This document shows, piece by piece, positions 35,486-49,374 of a stretch of 64,000 nt of DNA; positions within the stretch are counted from its first letter, which is position 1; the number at the start of each line of letters is the position of its first letter. Under the pieces are notes generated by a model that was given only the letters and a program-made list of their open reading frames with translations, was not told the origin of the DNA and searched no databases. The DNA is from Caulobacter sp. BK020 (GTDB lineage: Bacteria > Pseudomonadota > Alphaproteobacteria > Caulobacterales > Caulobacteraceae): NCBI RefSeq assembly GCF_004342605.1, contig NZ_SLZL01000007.1, positions 62,001 to 126,000 on the forward strand, given 5' to 3'. The translations under genes were made by a program, and so were the position numbers.

Positions 35486-37521
35486 CTAGCCCTGCCGTAG
35501 CTTGGCCTGGCCCGTCGCCGGCGCTTCGGCGTCCAGCACGGCGCGGATCTTGGCCGCCAGGGCCGGGCCCAGATAGGGCTTGTCGATCATCGGAAACTCA
35601 TTGGCCCAGGACGCCGCCTCGTCGCCGACATAGCCGGAGGTCAGCAGGACCTTGAGCCCAGGCCGCTCCTGCAACGCCAGGTGGGCCAGCCGGACGCCGT
35701 TGACGCCGCCGGGCATGACCACGTCCGAGAACAGCAGGTCGAAGGCCTTGCGGCCCTTGAGGCGTTTCAGCGCGGCCACGGCCGAGTCCGCCGTGGTGAC
35801 CTGATAGCCCAGGCCTTCCAGCGTCTCGACCGCCATAGCCAGCACCGCCGCGTCGTCTTCGACGACCAGCACCCGCTCGGAGCCGCCAATCGCCTCCCCA
35901 ATCTCGCCGCCGGCGCCGCGCGGGCCTGGCGCCGCCAGGCTCCGCGGCAGGGAGATCTCGAAGACAGCCCCCTGCCCTGGCGAACTGCGCACCGAAACCT
36001 CACCGCCCGACTGCCGCACGAAACCGTAGACCTGCGACAGGCCCAGCCCCGAGCCCTTGCCGATCTCCTTGGTCGTGAAGAACGGTTCGAAGATGCGCGA
36101 AGCGACATCCGCGTCCATGCCCTGGCCGGTGTCGCGAACGGTCACCAGGATCCTGGGATCGTCCCCGTCGATGGTTCTGGTGGCGATCGACAGCACGCCG
36201 CCGCCCTCCATGGCGTCGCGGGCGTTGACCGCCAGGTTCAGCAGGGCGCTCTCGAACTGGGCCGGGTCGAGGTGGGCGGGCAGCGGCTCCGTGGCCAGAT
36301 CCAGGTCGATGCTGACCGCCTCGCCCACCGCCTGGCGCAGCAACGGCGCGAAGTCGGCGATCAGCCCGTTGAGATCGACGATCTGCGGGTTCAGGCGCTG
36401 GCGGCGCGAGAACGCCAGCAGCTGACGGGTCAGGGCCCCGCCCTTCTCGGCCGCCAGGCGCACCGCCTCGATCTGCCGGGCCAGTTCGTGCTGCTCGCCG
36501 GTGCGCCGCTTGATCAGCTCGATATTGCCCAGCACCACGGTCAGCAGGTTGTTGAAGTCGTGGGCGACGCCGCCCGTCAGCTGGCCCACCGCCTCCATCT
36601 TGCGGGAATGGCTCAGCTGCTCCTCCAGCCCCCGGCGTTCGGTGTTGTCGAGCAAAGTGCCGAACACCACCGCGCGGCCGCTCTCCTCGTCTTGGGCCAG
36701 AACGCCCTGGTCGATCAGCGACCGATACGAGCCGTCGGCGCACCGCCATCGGTATTCGCAGGCGTAGGCGCCAGACTTTCGAGCTTCGGCCTGGGCCCGC
36801 GCCACGATTTCGACGTCGTCCGGATGGACCCGGCTGATGCCGAAGTCGGCGGCAGCCAGGAAGTCTTCCGCCGAAAAGCCAGTCAGCTCCATGACGTTGC
36901 CGCCGACGAACAGCGGCTCGTAGGGCGCGTCGGCGGTACGCGAATGGAAGACCACCGGCAGGGCCCGCAGGATCGCCTCCTGGCGCTCCTGGGTGCGGCG
37001 CAGGGCGCGCTCAGCCGCCAGTTTCTCGGCATGGATGCGGGCGTTCTCCTCGATCAGCAGGCGGCGGCTCTCTGACTGTTGCTCGAGCTCAAGGGTCTTG
37101 ATGTGCAGATCGACCAGCACCTGCACCTTGGAGCGCAGGATGAACGGATCCACCGGTTTGAACACCACGTCGACGGCCCCCGCGGAATAGGCCTTGAAGA
37201 TGTGGGCCTCGTCGCGGAACACGGCTGTCAGGAAGACGATCGGCACGTCGCGGTTGCGGCGGCGCTGACGGATCAGCTCGGCCGTCTCGTAGCCGTCCAT
37301 GCCGGGCATGTGCAGGTCCAGCAGGATCACCGCGAAGTCGTCGGTCAGCAGATGACGCAAGGCCTCCTCGCCCGAGCGGGCGACCACCAGCTCCTGGCCC
37401 AGGGTTTCCAGGGCCTGGATGGCGGCGAAGGCGTTGCGCTCATCGTCGTCGACGATGAGGATCCGAGTCCTCAGCCGGTCTTCGGACGGCGCGACCGCCT
37501 GATGTTTGACCGCCGGTACGC

Positions 37522-37525
<4 letters not shown>
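35486..37525 (-). CDS. Hybrid kinase: receiver, PAS, HisKA/HATPase, receiver
   Basis: 679 residues, soluble. An N-terminal receiver (about 20-140; [35 protein letters not shown]), a PAS domain (about 185-300), a kinase core with the NtrB-like H box [19 protein letters not shown] (about 310-330) and HATPase with [13 protein letters not shown], then a C-terminal receiver ([26 protein letters not shown]). The start overlaps the giant HAMP kinase stop by four bases (ATGA), so both are made together. The double-receiver layout fits a phosphorelay in which the giant kinase hands phosphate to this protein's N-terminal receiver. Confidence 0.9.
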
Positions 37526-43356
<5,831 letters not shown>

Positions 43357-43365
43357 AGGAATACT

Positions 43366-43393
43366 CCACGTCGAAATCGTTCGATCTACGTGG
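43366..43393 (-). promoter_or_regulatory. Leader hairpin overlapping the ribosome site of the giant kinase
   Basis: In the mRNA, CCACG-TAGA-TCGAA / loop CGAT / TTCGA-CGTGG forms two 5-bp stems with a 4-base bulge; the final GG belongs to the GGAG ribosome site nine bases before the ATG. Folding could limit translation. Confidence 0.45.
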
Positions 43394-43487
43394 GCGGCGC
43401 TATTGGGAAAGCCGGTCCCGGCGTTTGGAAGCGCTGTCTCGCTTCGACGACCCGCACCAAATCCCCATGCCCTCCCCGAACGGGTCC

Positions 43488-43512
43488 AACGCGGGGAAAA
43501 TTCTTTGGTTCC
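43488..43512 (-). promoter_or_regulatory. EcfG/sigma-T-type promoter of the giant kinase operon
   Basis: On the minus strand GGAAC (43512-43508), 16 bases, CGTT (43491-43488): an exact match to the alphaproteobacterial general-stress promoter. A start near 43481 gives a leader of about 125 bases that includes the hairpin at 43366-43393. Confidence 0.7.
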
Positions 43513-43554
43513 GCTTTCATGGTGAAGCTCTTCACCGTGGGAGGGCGCTGCTTT

Positions 43555-44013
43555 CTATCGCGCCATTTTCGTCCGGGCCGAAGCCTCGACCTGCTCGACG
43601 CCGCGCAGGGCGTCGCCGGAGACCTCCAACTGGCCCTTGAAGGCGTGCAGGTCGCGGGTGTCGATGCGGCGGACCTTCTTGTCGCGCGCCCATTCCAGCC
43701 CGATCATCTGACCCAGCCGGCAGGCCTTGGGCAACAGGGCCGCCTGCTCGGTCGGACCGCCGCGAACCAACAGCTTGCCGACGATGCTGTTCCAGTTCGG
43801 CGAGCCGGGAATGCAGAGCGGCAGGTGATCGCAATCGCCGGTCCAGAACCGCCTGTACCAGCGCTGGTGCAGCGAGGTGTCGAACCGCAGCGGGCCTGGA
43901 TCGAGCTGGGCCCGGCAGTCGGCGCGGACATAGTCCTGCGCCTGGGCCGCTCCGGCCAGGCCGCAGCCCAGCGCGAGCACCAGCAGCGCCGCTCTCGTCC
44001 TTTCCGCCTTCAC
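43555..44013 (-). CDS. Small exported protein of unknown function, end of Mla operon
   Basis: 152 residues from a GTG start located two bases after the stop of mlaF. A Sec signal peptide (LLVLALGCGLAGAAQAQD) is followed by a mature region with four cysteines (DC-x-A, GDC, LC, AC), likely paired in the periplasm. PKACRLGQMIGLEWARDKKVR is the best conserved-looking stretch. I recognise no family. Its position as last gene of the Mla lipid-transport operon suggests a periplasmic accessory role. The longer reading upstream overlaps mlaF and is rejected. Confidence 0.7.
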   Translation of the reverse strand: MKAERTRAALLVLALGCGLAGAAQAQDYVRADCRAQLDPGPLRFDTSLHQRWYRRFWTGDCDHLPLCIPGSPNWNSIVGKLLVRGGPTEQAALLPKACRLGQMIGLEWARDKKVRRIDTRDLHAFKGQLEVSGDALRGVEQVEASARTKMAR

Positions 44014-44015
44014 GC

Positions 44016-44780
44016 CTAAACCGTGCTGGCCATCGGCCCGTCCGCCCGCCCATCGACGAACTGGCGCACATAGGGATTGTCGGTGCGGTCGAGCTCGGCG
44101 GGGGCGCCGCGCCAAACGATCTTACCGGCGTGCAGCATCGCGATCTCGTCGCCGATCGTCCGGGCCGACGCCAGGTCGTGGGTGATCGACACGGCGGTGC
44201 AGCCCAGCCCCTTCACCTGGTCGACGATCAGTTCATTGATCGCCGCCGAGGTGATCGGATCCAGACCTGTGGTCGGCTCGTCAAAGAAGATGATTTCGGG
44301 ACTGGCCACCACGGCCCGGGCCAAGCCGACCCGCTTCTGCATGCCGCCCGACAGCTCGGACGGATAGGAATCGGCGACATGGGCGCCCAGGTGAACACGC
44401 CCCAGGGCCTCGACCGCCCGCGCCTTGGCCTCCTTGCGCGGCACGCCGTCGGCGTTGATCAGACGGAAGGCGACGTTCTCCCAGACGCTGAGGCTGTCGA
44501 ACAGCGCCGCGCCCTGGAACAGCACGCCGATGCGTTCGAACAGCTTGCGACGCGACGCGCCGCTGACGCCGATCAGGTCCTCGCCGTCGACAAGCACCTG
44601 GCCGGCGTCGGGCCGCACCAGGCCCATGGCGATCTTGATGGTCACCGACTTGCCCTGGCCGGACCCGCCGATGATCACCAGGGACCGCCCCGCCGCGACG
44701 CTGAGGTCCAGCCCGTCCAGGACTGGCCCGTCAAAGCGCTTGCGAACGCCCTTCCATTCAAGTTTGGGGATGTCGGTCAT
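44016..44780 (-). CDS. mlaF: Phospholipid ABC transporter ATP-binding protein MlaF
   Basis: 254-residue ATPase. Walker A IGGSGQGKSV, signature ELSGGMQKRVGLARA, Walker B IIFFDEPTTGLDP and switch His SITHDLASAR. GSGQGKS with GMQKRV is typical of the MlaF/Mkl family that energises MCE-type lipid transport. The start overlaps the mlaE stop by four bases. It acts on the cytoplasmic face of the inner membrane with MlaE. No mlaB gene follows; instead a small exported protein is encoded. Confidence 0.92.
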   Translation of the reverse strand: MTDIPKLEWKGVRKRFDGPVLDGLDLSVAAGRSLVIIGGSGQGKSVTIKIAMGLVRPDAGQVLVDGEDLIGVSGASRRKLFERIGVLFQGAALFDSLSVWENVAFRLINADGVPRKEAKARAVEALGRVHLGAHVADSYPSELSGGMQKRVGLARAVVASPEIIFFDEPTTGLDPITSAAINELIVDQVKGLGCTAVSITHDLASARTIGDEIAMLHAGKIVWRGAPAELDRTDNPYVRQFVDGRADGPMASTV

Positions 44781-45583
44781 GCGTGCGTGAACAGCGTTGT
44801 GAGGAAGTAGTCCGAGGCGAAGATCAGGATCGCCGAGGACACCACCGCATGGGTCGTCGCCCGGCCCACGCCGCGCGCCCCGCCCTTGGCGTTATAGCCG
44901 TGGTAGCAGCCCATCAGGGCGACGATGAAGCCGAACACGGCAGCCTTGATCAGGCCCGAGCCGACGTCCCAGCCCTGGATGAAGTTCATGGTGTTGCGGA
45001 CATAGATCGTCGAGTTGAAGTCGAGGATCCGCACCGCCACCAGCCAGCCGCCGGCCACGCCGATGATGTCGGCGACCAGGGTCAGCAGCGGCAGCACCAG
45101 CGTCGCGGCCAGCAGGCGCGGCGCGACGAGATAACGGAACGGATCGGTCGACAGCGTGCGCATCGCGTCGATCTGCTCGGTGGCGCGCATGGCCCCGATC
45201 TCGGCGGCGATGGCGGCCGAGACCCGTCCGGCCAGCATCAAGGCCGCCAGGACGGGACCCAGCTCCCGCGTGATGCCCAAGGCCACGATCTGCGGCATCA
45301 CCTGCTCGGCGTTGAAGCGCCCGCCGCCCGTATAGATGTTCAAGCCCAGGGCGGCGCCGGTGAAGATCGCCGTCAGCCCCACGACCGGCAGCGAGAAGAA
45401 GCCGATGGCGACCAGCTGGCGCAGCAGCTGGATGGGAAACCACGGCGGGCTGAACACCGAGATCACGCCACGCAGGGCGAACATTCCGACCCCGCCGACC
45501 ATGCGCAGGGCGCCCAGGGTGGAGCGACCGATGGCCCGCACCGGCTTGAACATCGCGGGAAGCGCCGCGTCGGCCGCGGCCAT
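44777..45583 (-). CDS. mlaE: Phospholipid ABC transporter permease MlaE
   Basis: 268-residue MlaE-family permease with about five transmembrane segments. Family marks: VGLTAIFTGAALGLNIYTGG, ITRELGPVLAALMLAGRVSAAIAAEIG with MRATEQIDAMRTL, and near the end GARGVGRATTHAVV. It forms the inner-membrane core of the Mla complex that moves phospholipids between inner and outer membranes. One base separates it from mlaD and it overlaps mlaF by four bases. Confidence 0.93.
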   Translation of the reverse strand: MAAADAALPAMFKPVRAIGRSTLGALRMVGGVGMFALRGVISVFSPPWFPIQLLRQLVAIGFFSLPVVGLTAIFTGAALGLNIYTGGGRFNAEQVMPQIVALGITRELGPVLAALMLAGRVSAAIAAEIGAMRATEQIDAMRTLSTDPFRYLVAPRLLAATLVLPLLTLVADIIGVAGGWLVAVRILDFNSTIYVRNTMNFIQGWDVGSGLIKAAVFGFIVALMGCYHGYNAKGGARGVGRATTHAVVSSAILIFASDYFLTTLFTHA

Positions 45584-45584
45584 C

Positions 45585-46100
45585 TCAGTAGCTGTCCGGC
45601 GCCGTGGCGGCGGGGTTCGCCGCTGGTGCGGCGCCGGCCGTCGGCGCGGCGGCGGCGTCGCCCTGCGGCCGCATCACCGAACCGATCAGGCCGAACAGGT
45701 CGACCGCGCCCTGGGTGTTGTCGATCTCGCCGCCCGGCTTGATGTCGTCGGCCGCGCCGCCGGGAGCGATCGCCACGTGGACGCCGCCCAGCAGGCTGTC
45801 GCTGGTGATCTTGGCGGTGGAGTCGGACGGCAGCTTGACGTCCGGGTCGAGGGTGAGCTTGGCGACCGCCAGATAGGTCTTGGGATCAAGGGTGATCTGC
45901 GAGACGGCGCCGACCTTGACGCCTGCGACGCTGACCGCCGCGCCGGGCGCCAGGGAGCCGACCTGGCCGAACTTGGCCGTGACGTCATAACCGCCCGGCT
46001 TGCCACCGACGCCGCCGACGGTCAGCGAATAGACCAGGAAACCCGCCGCCAAGGCGAGAACAAGGAAACCCATCAGGGTCTCGGCCCATTGTTCGCGCAA
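45585..46100 (-). CDS. mlaD: MCE-domain lipid-transport protein MlaD
   Basis: 171 residues: an N-terminal membrane anchor (TLMGFLVLALAAGFLVYSL) and one MCE domain (YDVTAKFGQVGSLAPGAAVS, then VKVGAVSQI and DSLLGGVHVAIAPG), with a Pro/Ala-rich tail. MlaD forms a hexameric ring above MlaE that shields lipids in transit. The start appears to be TTG at 46100 after AAGGA; the alternative ATG at 46073 would cut into the anchor. It follows mlaC by 62 bases. Confidence 0.88.
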   Translation of the reverse strand: MREQWAETLMGFLVLALAAGFLVYSLTVGGVGGKPGGYDVTAKFGQVGSLAPGAAVSVAGVKVGAVSQITLDPKTYLAVAKLTLDPDVKLPSDSTAKITSDSLLGGVHVAIAPGGAADDIKPGGEIDNTQGAVDLFGLIGSVMRPQGDAAAAPTAGAAPAANPAATAPDSY

Positions 46101-46162
46101 GCCCTTATCCTTTCGAAGTCCTGCGAGGCGCGCCGCCCAAACGGCCGCCGCGTCCCTTTGTG

Positions 46163-46831
46163 TTACCGCGAGGCGGGACGCTGGGCGTCTCGCTGCAATT
46201 GGCTGATCAACACGTCGATATTGCCGCCGGCGTTATCGATGGTCGAAACGAAGTCCTGCTGCTGGGTGATCGCCAGCCACACGCCCTTGAACTGGATATC
46301 GACAACCTTCCACGAGGTCCCGCCGCCCAGCACCCGCCACGCCACCGGCAGCGGCTGACCGATCTGGCCGCCCGAGATCGTGGTGTTGACGATGACGTCG
46401 CCCGGCTTGCGAACCGTCGATCCCGTCACCTTCAGGACCTCGCCGTGATAGTCGCTGATCCGATTCTGGTACACGCTTTCGGCATAGACGCGGAACGCCG
46501 CCGCGAACCGCTGGCGCTGGTCGGGCGTGACAGTGCGGGCGTACTTGCCGAGCACGAAATTGGTGATCTTCGGCACGTCGGCCAGTTGGTCGATCGCCTG
46601 GTGAAAGGTCGCCTTCTTCTGGGCGATGCTCTGGTTCTTGTCGGCCAGAACGGTGATCACCCGCTGGGCGCGGGTCTGAACGAACTGCTCGGCCTGGGGA
46701 TCCCGCGCCGCCTGGGCCAAGGCGGGACGCGCCTGGCTCAGGGCGCCCAGGCCAATCAGGGCGACCAGGGCCAGCTGTGCGAAACGGCGAGTGGGGCGAG
46801 CGTCGGTCATAGGCTTTTCCGGCGAAGTCAT
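46163..46831 (-). CDS. mlaC: Periplasmic phospholipid-binding protein MlaC
   Basis: 222 residues with a Sec signal (ALVALIGLGALSQARPALAQ). The MlaC family is shown by FHQAIDQLADVPKITNFVLG, YARTVTPDQRQRFAAAFRVY and a C-terminal WKVVDIQFKGVWLAITQQQD. It shuttles phospholipid across the periplasm between MlaA and MlaD. The ATG at 46831 overlaps the mlaA stop (ATGA), favouring translational coupling; a second ATG at 46810 is a possible start. Confidence 0.9.
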   Translation of the reverse strand: MTSPEKPMTDARPTRRFAQLALVALIGLGALSQARPALAQAARDPQAEQFVQTRAQRVITVLADKNQSIAQKKATFHQAIDQLADVPKITNFVLGKYARTVTPDQRQRFAAAFRVYAESVYQNRISDYHGEVLKVTGSTVRKPGDVIVNTTISGGQIGQPLPVAWRVLGGGTSWKVVDIQFKGVWLAITQQQDFVSTIDNAGGNIDVLISQLQRDAQRPASR

Positions 46832-47739
46832 TGGGATTGTTCGGAGGGCGCGGGCGCCGTCTCGGGCGGCGCCGAAGCGGGCTCGGCGCCGCCCGAGACG
46901 GCGGCGCCATCGGCCGGGACGGCATCGAAGTCCGGCAAGGCTTGCACCTGGCCGGTGGCTTCGCGGATGAAGGCCTCGCGGTATTGGCCGTAGGCCGACC
47001 GGGCCGTCACGTAAGGGTCGGTGGCGTCGTCCAGCGCGCGGAAGGCGGTGTCGGCCCTCGCGCGGGTGTCGACCGTCTGCACGCCCAGGCGCGTGGCGCC
47101 GAAAGTGGTCGTATAGCCGCCGCCGACGATGCCGACCGGATCGGTGAAGAAGTCCAGCACCCGGCCGACGCCGTCGCGGAAGTTCGACGGACCGATCACC
47201 GGCACGTAGAGATAGGGACCGGGCCGGACGCCATAGCGGCCGAAGGTCTGGCCGAAGTCGGCGTCGTGGGCCTTCAGCCCCATGCCGGTCGCTACGTCCC
47301 AGATGCCCAGGACGCCGATCGTGGAATTGATCAGGAAGCGGGCGGACGAGCGGCCGGCCCGCTTGGGCTTGCCCTGCAGGATGTCGTTCACCGTCGTGCT
47401 GGGCTCGCCCAGATTGTAGACCACGGCGCTGACGCGACGGCGCAGCGGGCTGGGCGTCACCGCCATGTAGCCGTGGGCGACGGGTCGGAGCACGGCGCGG
47501 TCCAGGCCCATGCTGAAGCCGTAGCTGCCGCGGTTGAAGCCCTGCAGCGGATCATAGGCCGTATCGACCGAATCGCCGGTCGCGGCCGGCGCGGCCACCA
47601 ACGGCGGCGGCTCGACGGCGGCGTTCTGGGCGTGAGCGCTCGCCGCGCTCACCGCCAGACCGCCGACGGCGATCAGGGCCAAGGTCCGCGCACGCACGCG
47701 CGATGTCTTCGTCAAAGTTCTGCTTGGCGCGCCGTTCAT
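46828..47739 (-). CDS. mlaA: Outer-membrane lipid-asymmetry protein MlaA (VacJ family)
   Basis: 303 residues. The VacJ/MlaA domain is clear: YDPLQGFNRGSYGFSMGLD near residue 65, FLINSTIGVLGIWDVATGMG, DFGQTFGRYGVRPGPYLYVP and IGPSNFRDGVGRVLDFF. MlaA extracts misplaced phospholipids from the outer leaflet. The ATG at 47739 follows GGAGG by five bases; upstream in-frame codons lack the signal. The signal peptide ends in ASAHAQ and has no lipobox cysteine, unlike the enterobacterial lipoprotein. The C-terminus is a Pro/Ala-rich tail. First gene of the Mla operon. Confidence 0.92.
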   Translation of the reverse strand: MNGAPSRTLTKTSRVRARTLALIAVGGLAVSAASAHAQNAAVEPPPLVAAPAATGDSVDTAYDPLQGFNRGSYGFSMGLDRAVLRPVAHGYMAVTPSPLRRRVSAVVYNLGEPSTTVNDILQGKPKRAGRSSARFLINSTIGVLGIWDVATGMGLKAHDADFGQTFGRYGVRPGPYLYVPVIGPSNFRDGVGRVLDFFTDPVGIVGGGYTTTFGATRLGVQTVDTRARADTAFRALDDATDPYVTARSAYGQYREAFIREATGQVQALPDFDAVPADGAAVSGGAEPASAPPETAPAPSEQSQ

Positions 47740-48048
47740 TCCAGCCTCCTGCCGGGTCCCGGCGTCAGGCATGTAGGCGCCTGCAAAAGCTAAGCAAGGT
47801 CTGAAACACCTATTGGATGTCATCCGGGTACGGAAGCGTCCTCCCCGTTCAAAGCCGGGCGGTTTCCGTCAAGCCCCGGAGGCTGGGCCTTTGGACGCCG
47901 ATTGGCGGTCGGTTGAACGCGACTTGGCCACCCGGAAAAAACAACAACCTTGGCGCTCATGAGCGCAGTCCCATCACAACCCTGCAGAACAAATCGACAT
48001 TTCTTGTCGCCCAGGTAGAGATCAGGCAGAATTGCGCATCAACGCGGG
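47740..48048. other. Intergenic region between mlaA and a divergent membrane-protein gene
   Basis: 309 bases with divergent promoters expected. The only clear structure is a perfect 14-bp palindrome at 47953-47966. No gene or named regulator site is evident. Confidence 0.5.
47953..47966. promoter_or_regulatory. Perfect 14-bp palindrome in divergent promoter region
   Basis: GCGCTCATGAGCGC reads identically on both strands. It is about 83 bases before the membrane-protein gene and 214 before mlaA. It could bind a dimeric regulator; no match to a known site is recognised. Confidence 0.35.
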
Positions 48049-48750
48049 ATGCCTCCCATGGACCGTTTGCGCGCGCCGTTCTTCTGGCTGGCCGGCTTCG
48101 TCCTGCTGGTGGCCCTGCTTGTGGAATGCGCCTCAGCCTTCGTGTTGAACGCCGTACATCAGGCTGGTTTCGAGGCTTCGACGCCAGGGCTGGGCATTCG
48201 CTACCTGCCGGTGCTCGATGGCCTGCTGCTCTACACCATCCTGCTGATGGGCCTTGGCATCCTGCTGTCGCGCAGCGTGATCGGACGCATCCAGGGAATC
48301 GCCACCCTGGTGATCGCCTTCTTCGGCCTGCTGGGCGCCATCGTCATGGCCCTGGCGGCCCTCGGCCTGCTGATCCTGATGATCACCCTGCTGGTGGCCG
48401 TTCCCTTCGGCACGATCGCCTATTTCGTCGCCTTCGCCGATTTTCCCACGGGGGCGGCGACGGCCACACTGGGCCTGATCCTGATCCTGAAGATCGTCTT
48501 CTGCATCCTGCTGATCCTCGCCCACGAGCGGTTTCTGCAGAACAAGGGCATCGTCATCCTTAGCGCGGTCTCGGTGGGCGCCACCCTGCTGCTGGCCTTC
48601 CTGATCGATTTCCCGCCCGGTTTCCTGGCCAGCATCACCGACGCCATAGGCGCGTTGATCATCGCCATCGTCGGCGCGATCTGGCTGCTGGTCCTGCTGA
48701 TCGGATCGCTGCTGGCGATGATCTCGGCGATCCGCACCGTCAGGGTCTGA
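48049..48750 (+). CDS. Hypothetical polytopic membrane protein
   Basis: 233 residues, strongly hydrophobic, with six or seven predicted membrane segments (for example FFWLAGFVLLVALLVECASA and LGLILILKIVFCILLILAHE). No soluble domain or known family is recognised. Two in-frame ATGs, at 48049 and 48058, are both possible starts and neither has a strong ribosome site. It abuts the convergent Cys-rich protein gene, with no gap between the two stops. Confidence 0.7.
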   Translation: MPPMDRLRAPFFWLAGFVLLVALLVECASAFVLNAVHQAGFEASTPGLGIRYLPVLDGLLLYTILLMGLGILLSRSVIGRIQGIATLVIAFFGLLGAIVMALAALGLLILMITLLVAVPFGTIAYFVAFADFPTGAATATLGLILILKIVFCILLILAHERFLQNKGIVILSAVSVGATLLLAFLIDFPPGFLASITDAIGALIIAIVGAIWLLVLLIGSLLAMISAIRTVRV

Positions 48751-49365
48751 TCATCGGACCGACACCGTGGCGGCCTGCTCGCCCATCGGCGCGACCAGGA
48801 TCCTGCCGCCCAGCCGATAGACGACGGTCGAAACGTCGTCGTCGTTCTTGCGACAAAGGAACTTGTCGTCACCGATCGAGCGCGCGCGACGCCAGGCCTT
48901 CTCGCAAGCCTCGACGTCATCTTCCGCCAGCACCGCGCCCTCATGGCACAGGCACGCGACCTGGGGGCAGGTTTCCCCCTTCCCCGCCACACATTGGTAG
49001 GTCGCCACAGCGCCCCTGCCCTCGACCAGACGCAGGCGGGCGATCCGCATGTCCTTCCCAGCCGGACTGATCGGCAGTTCGCCAGGCGTGTCGCCGGCCA
49101 GGCCGGAGCCCGGCTGGCCCGTGAGTTCGACCGCCTTCTTCAGCAGTTTCGGCGCGAACGGACGGGACAGCTTGCCCATAACGCCAACCACCGGTGGAGG
49201 CGTCCAGTTGGCCAGCGCGTCCTCGTCGATCTCGCCGTTGCTGGTCGTCGGCGGCCCGTGCGCGGCCGGGGGCGCGGGCGGCGTGACAGCCCGATAGACC
49301 GCCACGCCGATCGCCACGACAAAGCCGATGACGACCAGGACCAGGATGATGATGACGGCCTTCAT
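48751..49365 (-). CDS. Membrane-anchored Cys-rich protein, last gene of CIS locus
   Basis: 204 residues: an N-terminal hydrophobic anchor (VIIILVLVVIGFVVAIGVAVY, about 4-24) followed by a Pro-rich linker and a soluble domain with several cysteines (YQC, ETC, VACLC, EAC, FLC). It could be an uncleaved signal anchor facing the periplasm. No family recognised. It begins nine bases after the HExxH membrane-protein gene and is read in the same direction as the contractile injection locus, so it is probably part of that operon. Role unknown. Confidence 0.7.
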   Translation of the reverse strand: MKAVIIILVLVVIGFVVAIGVAVYRAVTPPAPPAAHGPPTTSNGEIDEDALANWTPPPVVGVMGKLSRPFAPKLLKKAVELTGQPGSGLAGDTPGELPISPAGKDMRIARLRLVEGRGAVATYQCVAGKGETCPQVACLCHEGAVLAEDDVEACEKAWRRARSIGDDKFLCRKNDDDVSTVVYRLGGRILVAPMGEQAATVSVR

Positions 49366-49374
49366 CGACGCGGC

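Noticed and set aside
46073..46100. ATG at 46073 as the MlaD start
   Set aside because: It would remove the front of the membrane anchor; the TTG at 46100 has a better-placed AAGGA, though it remains uncertain.
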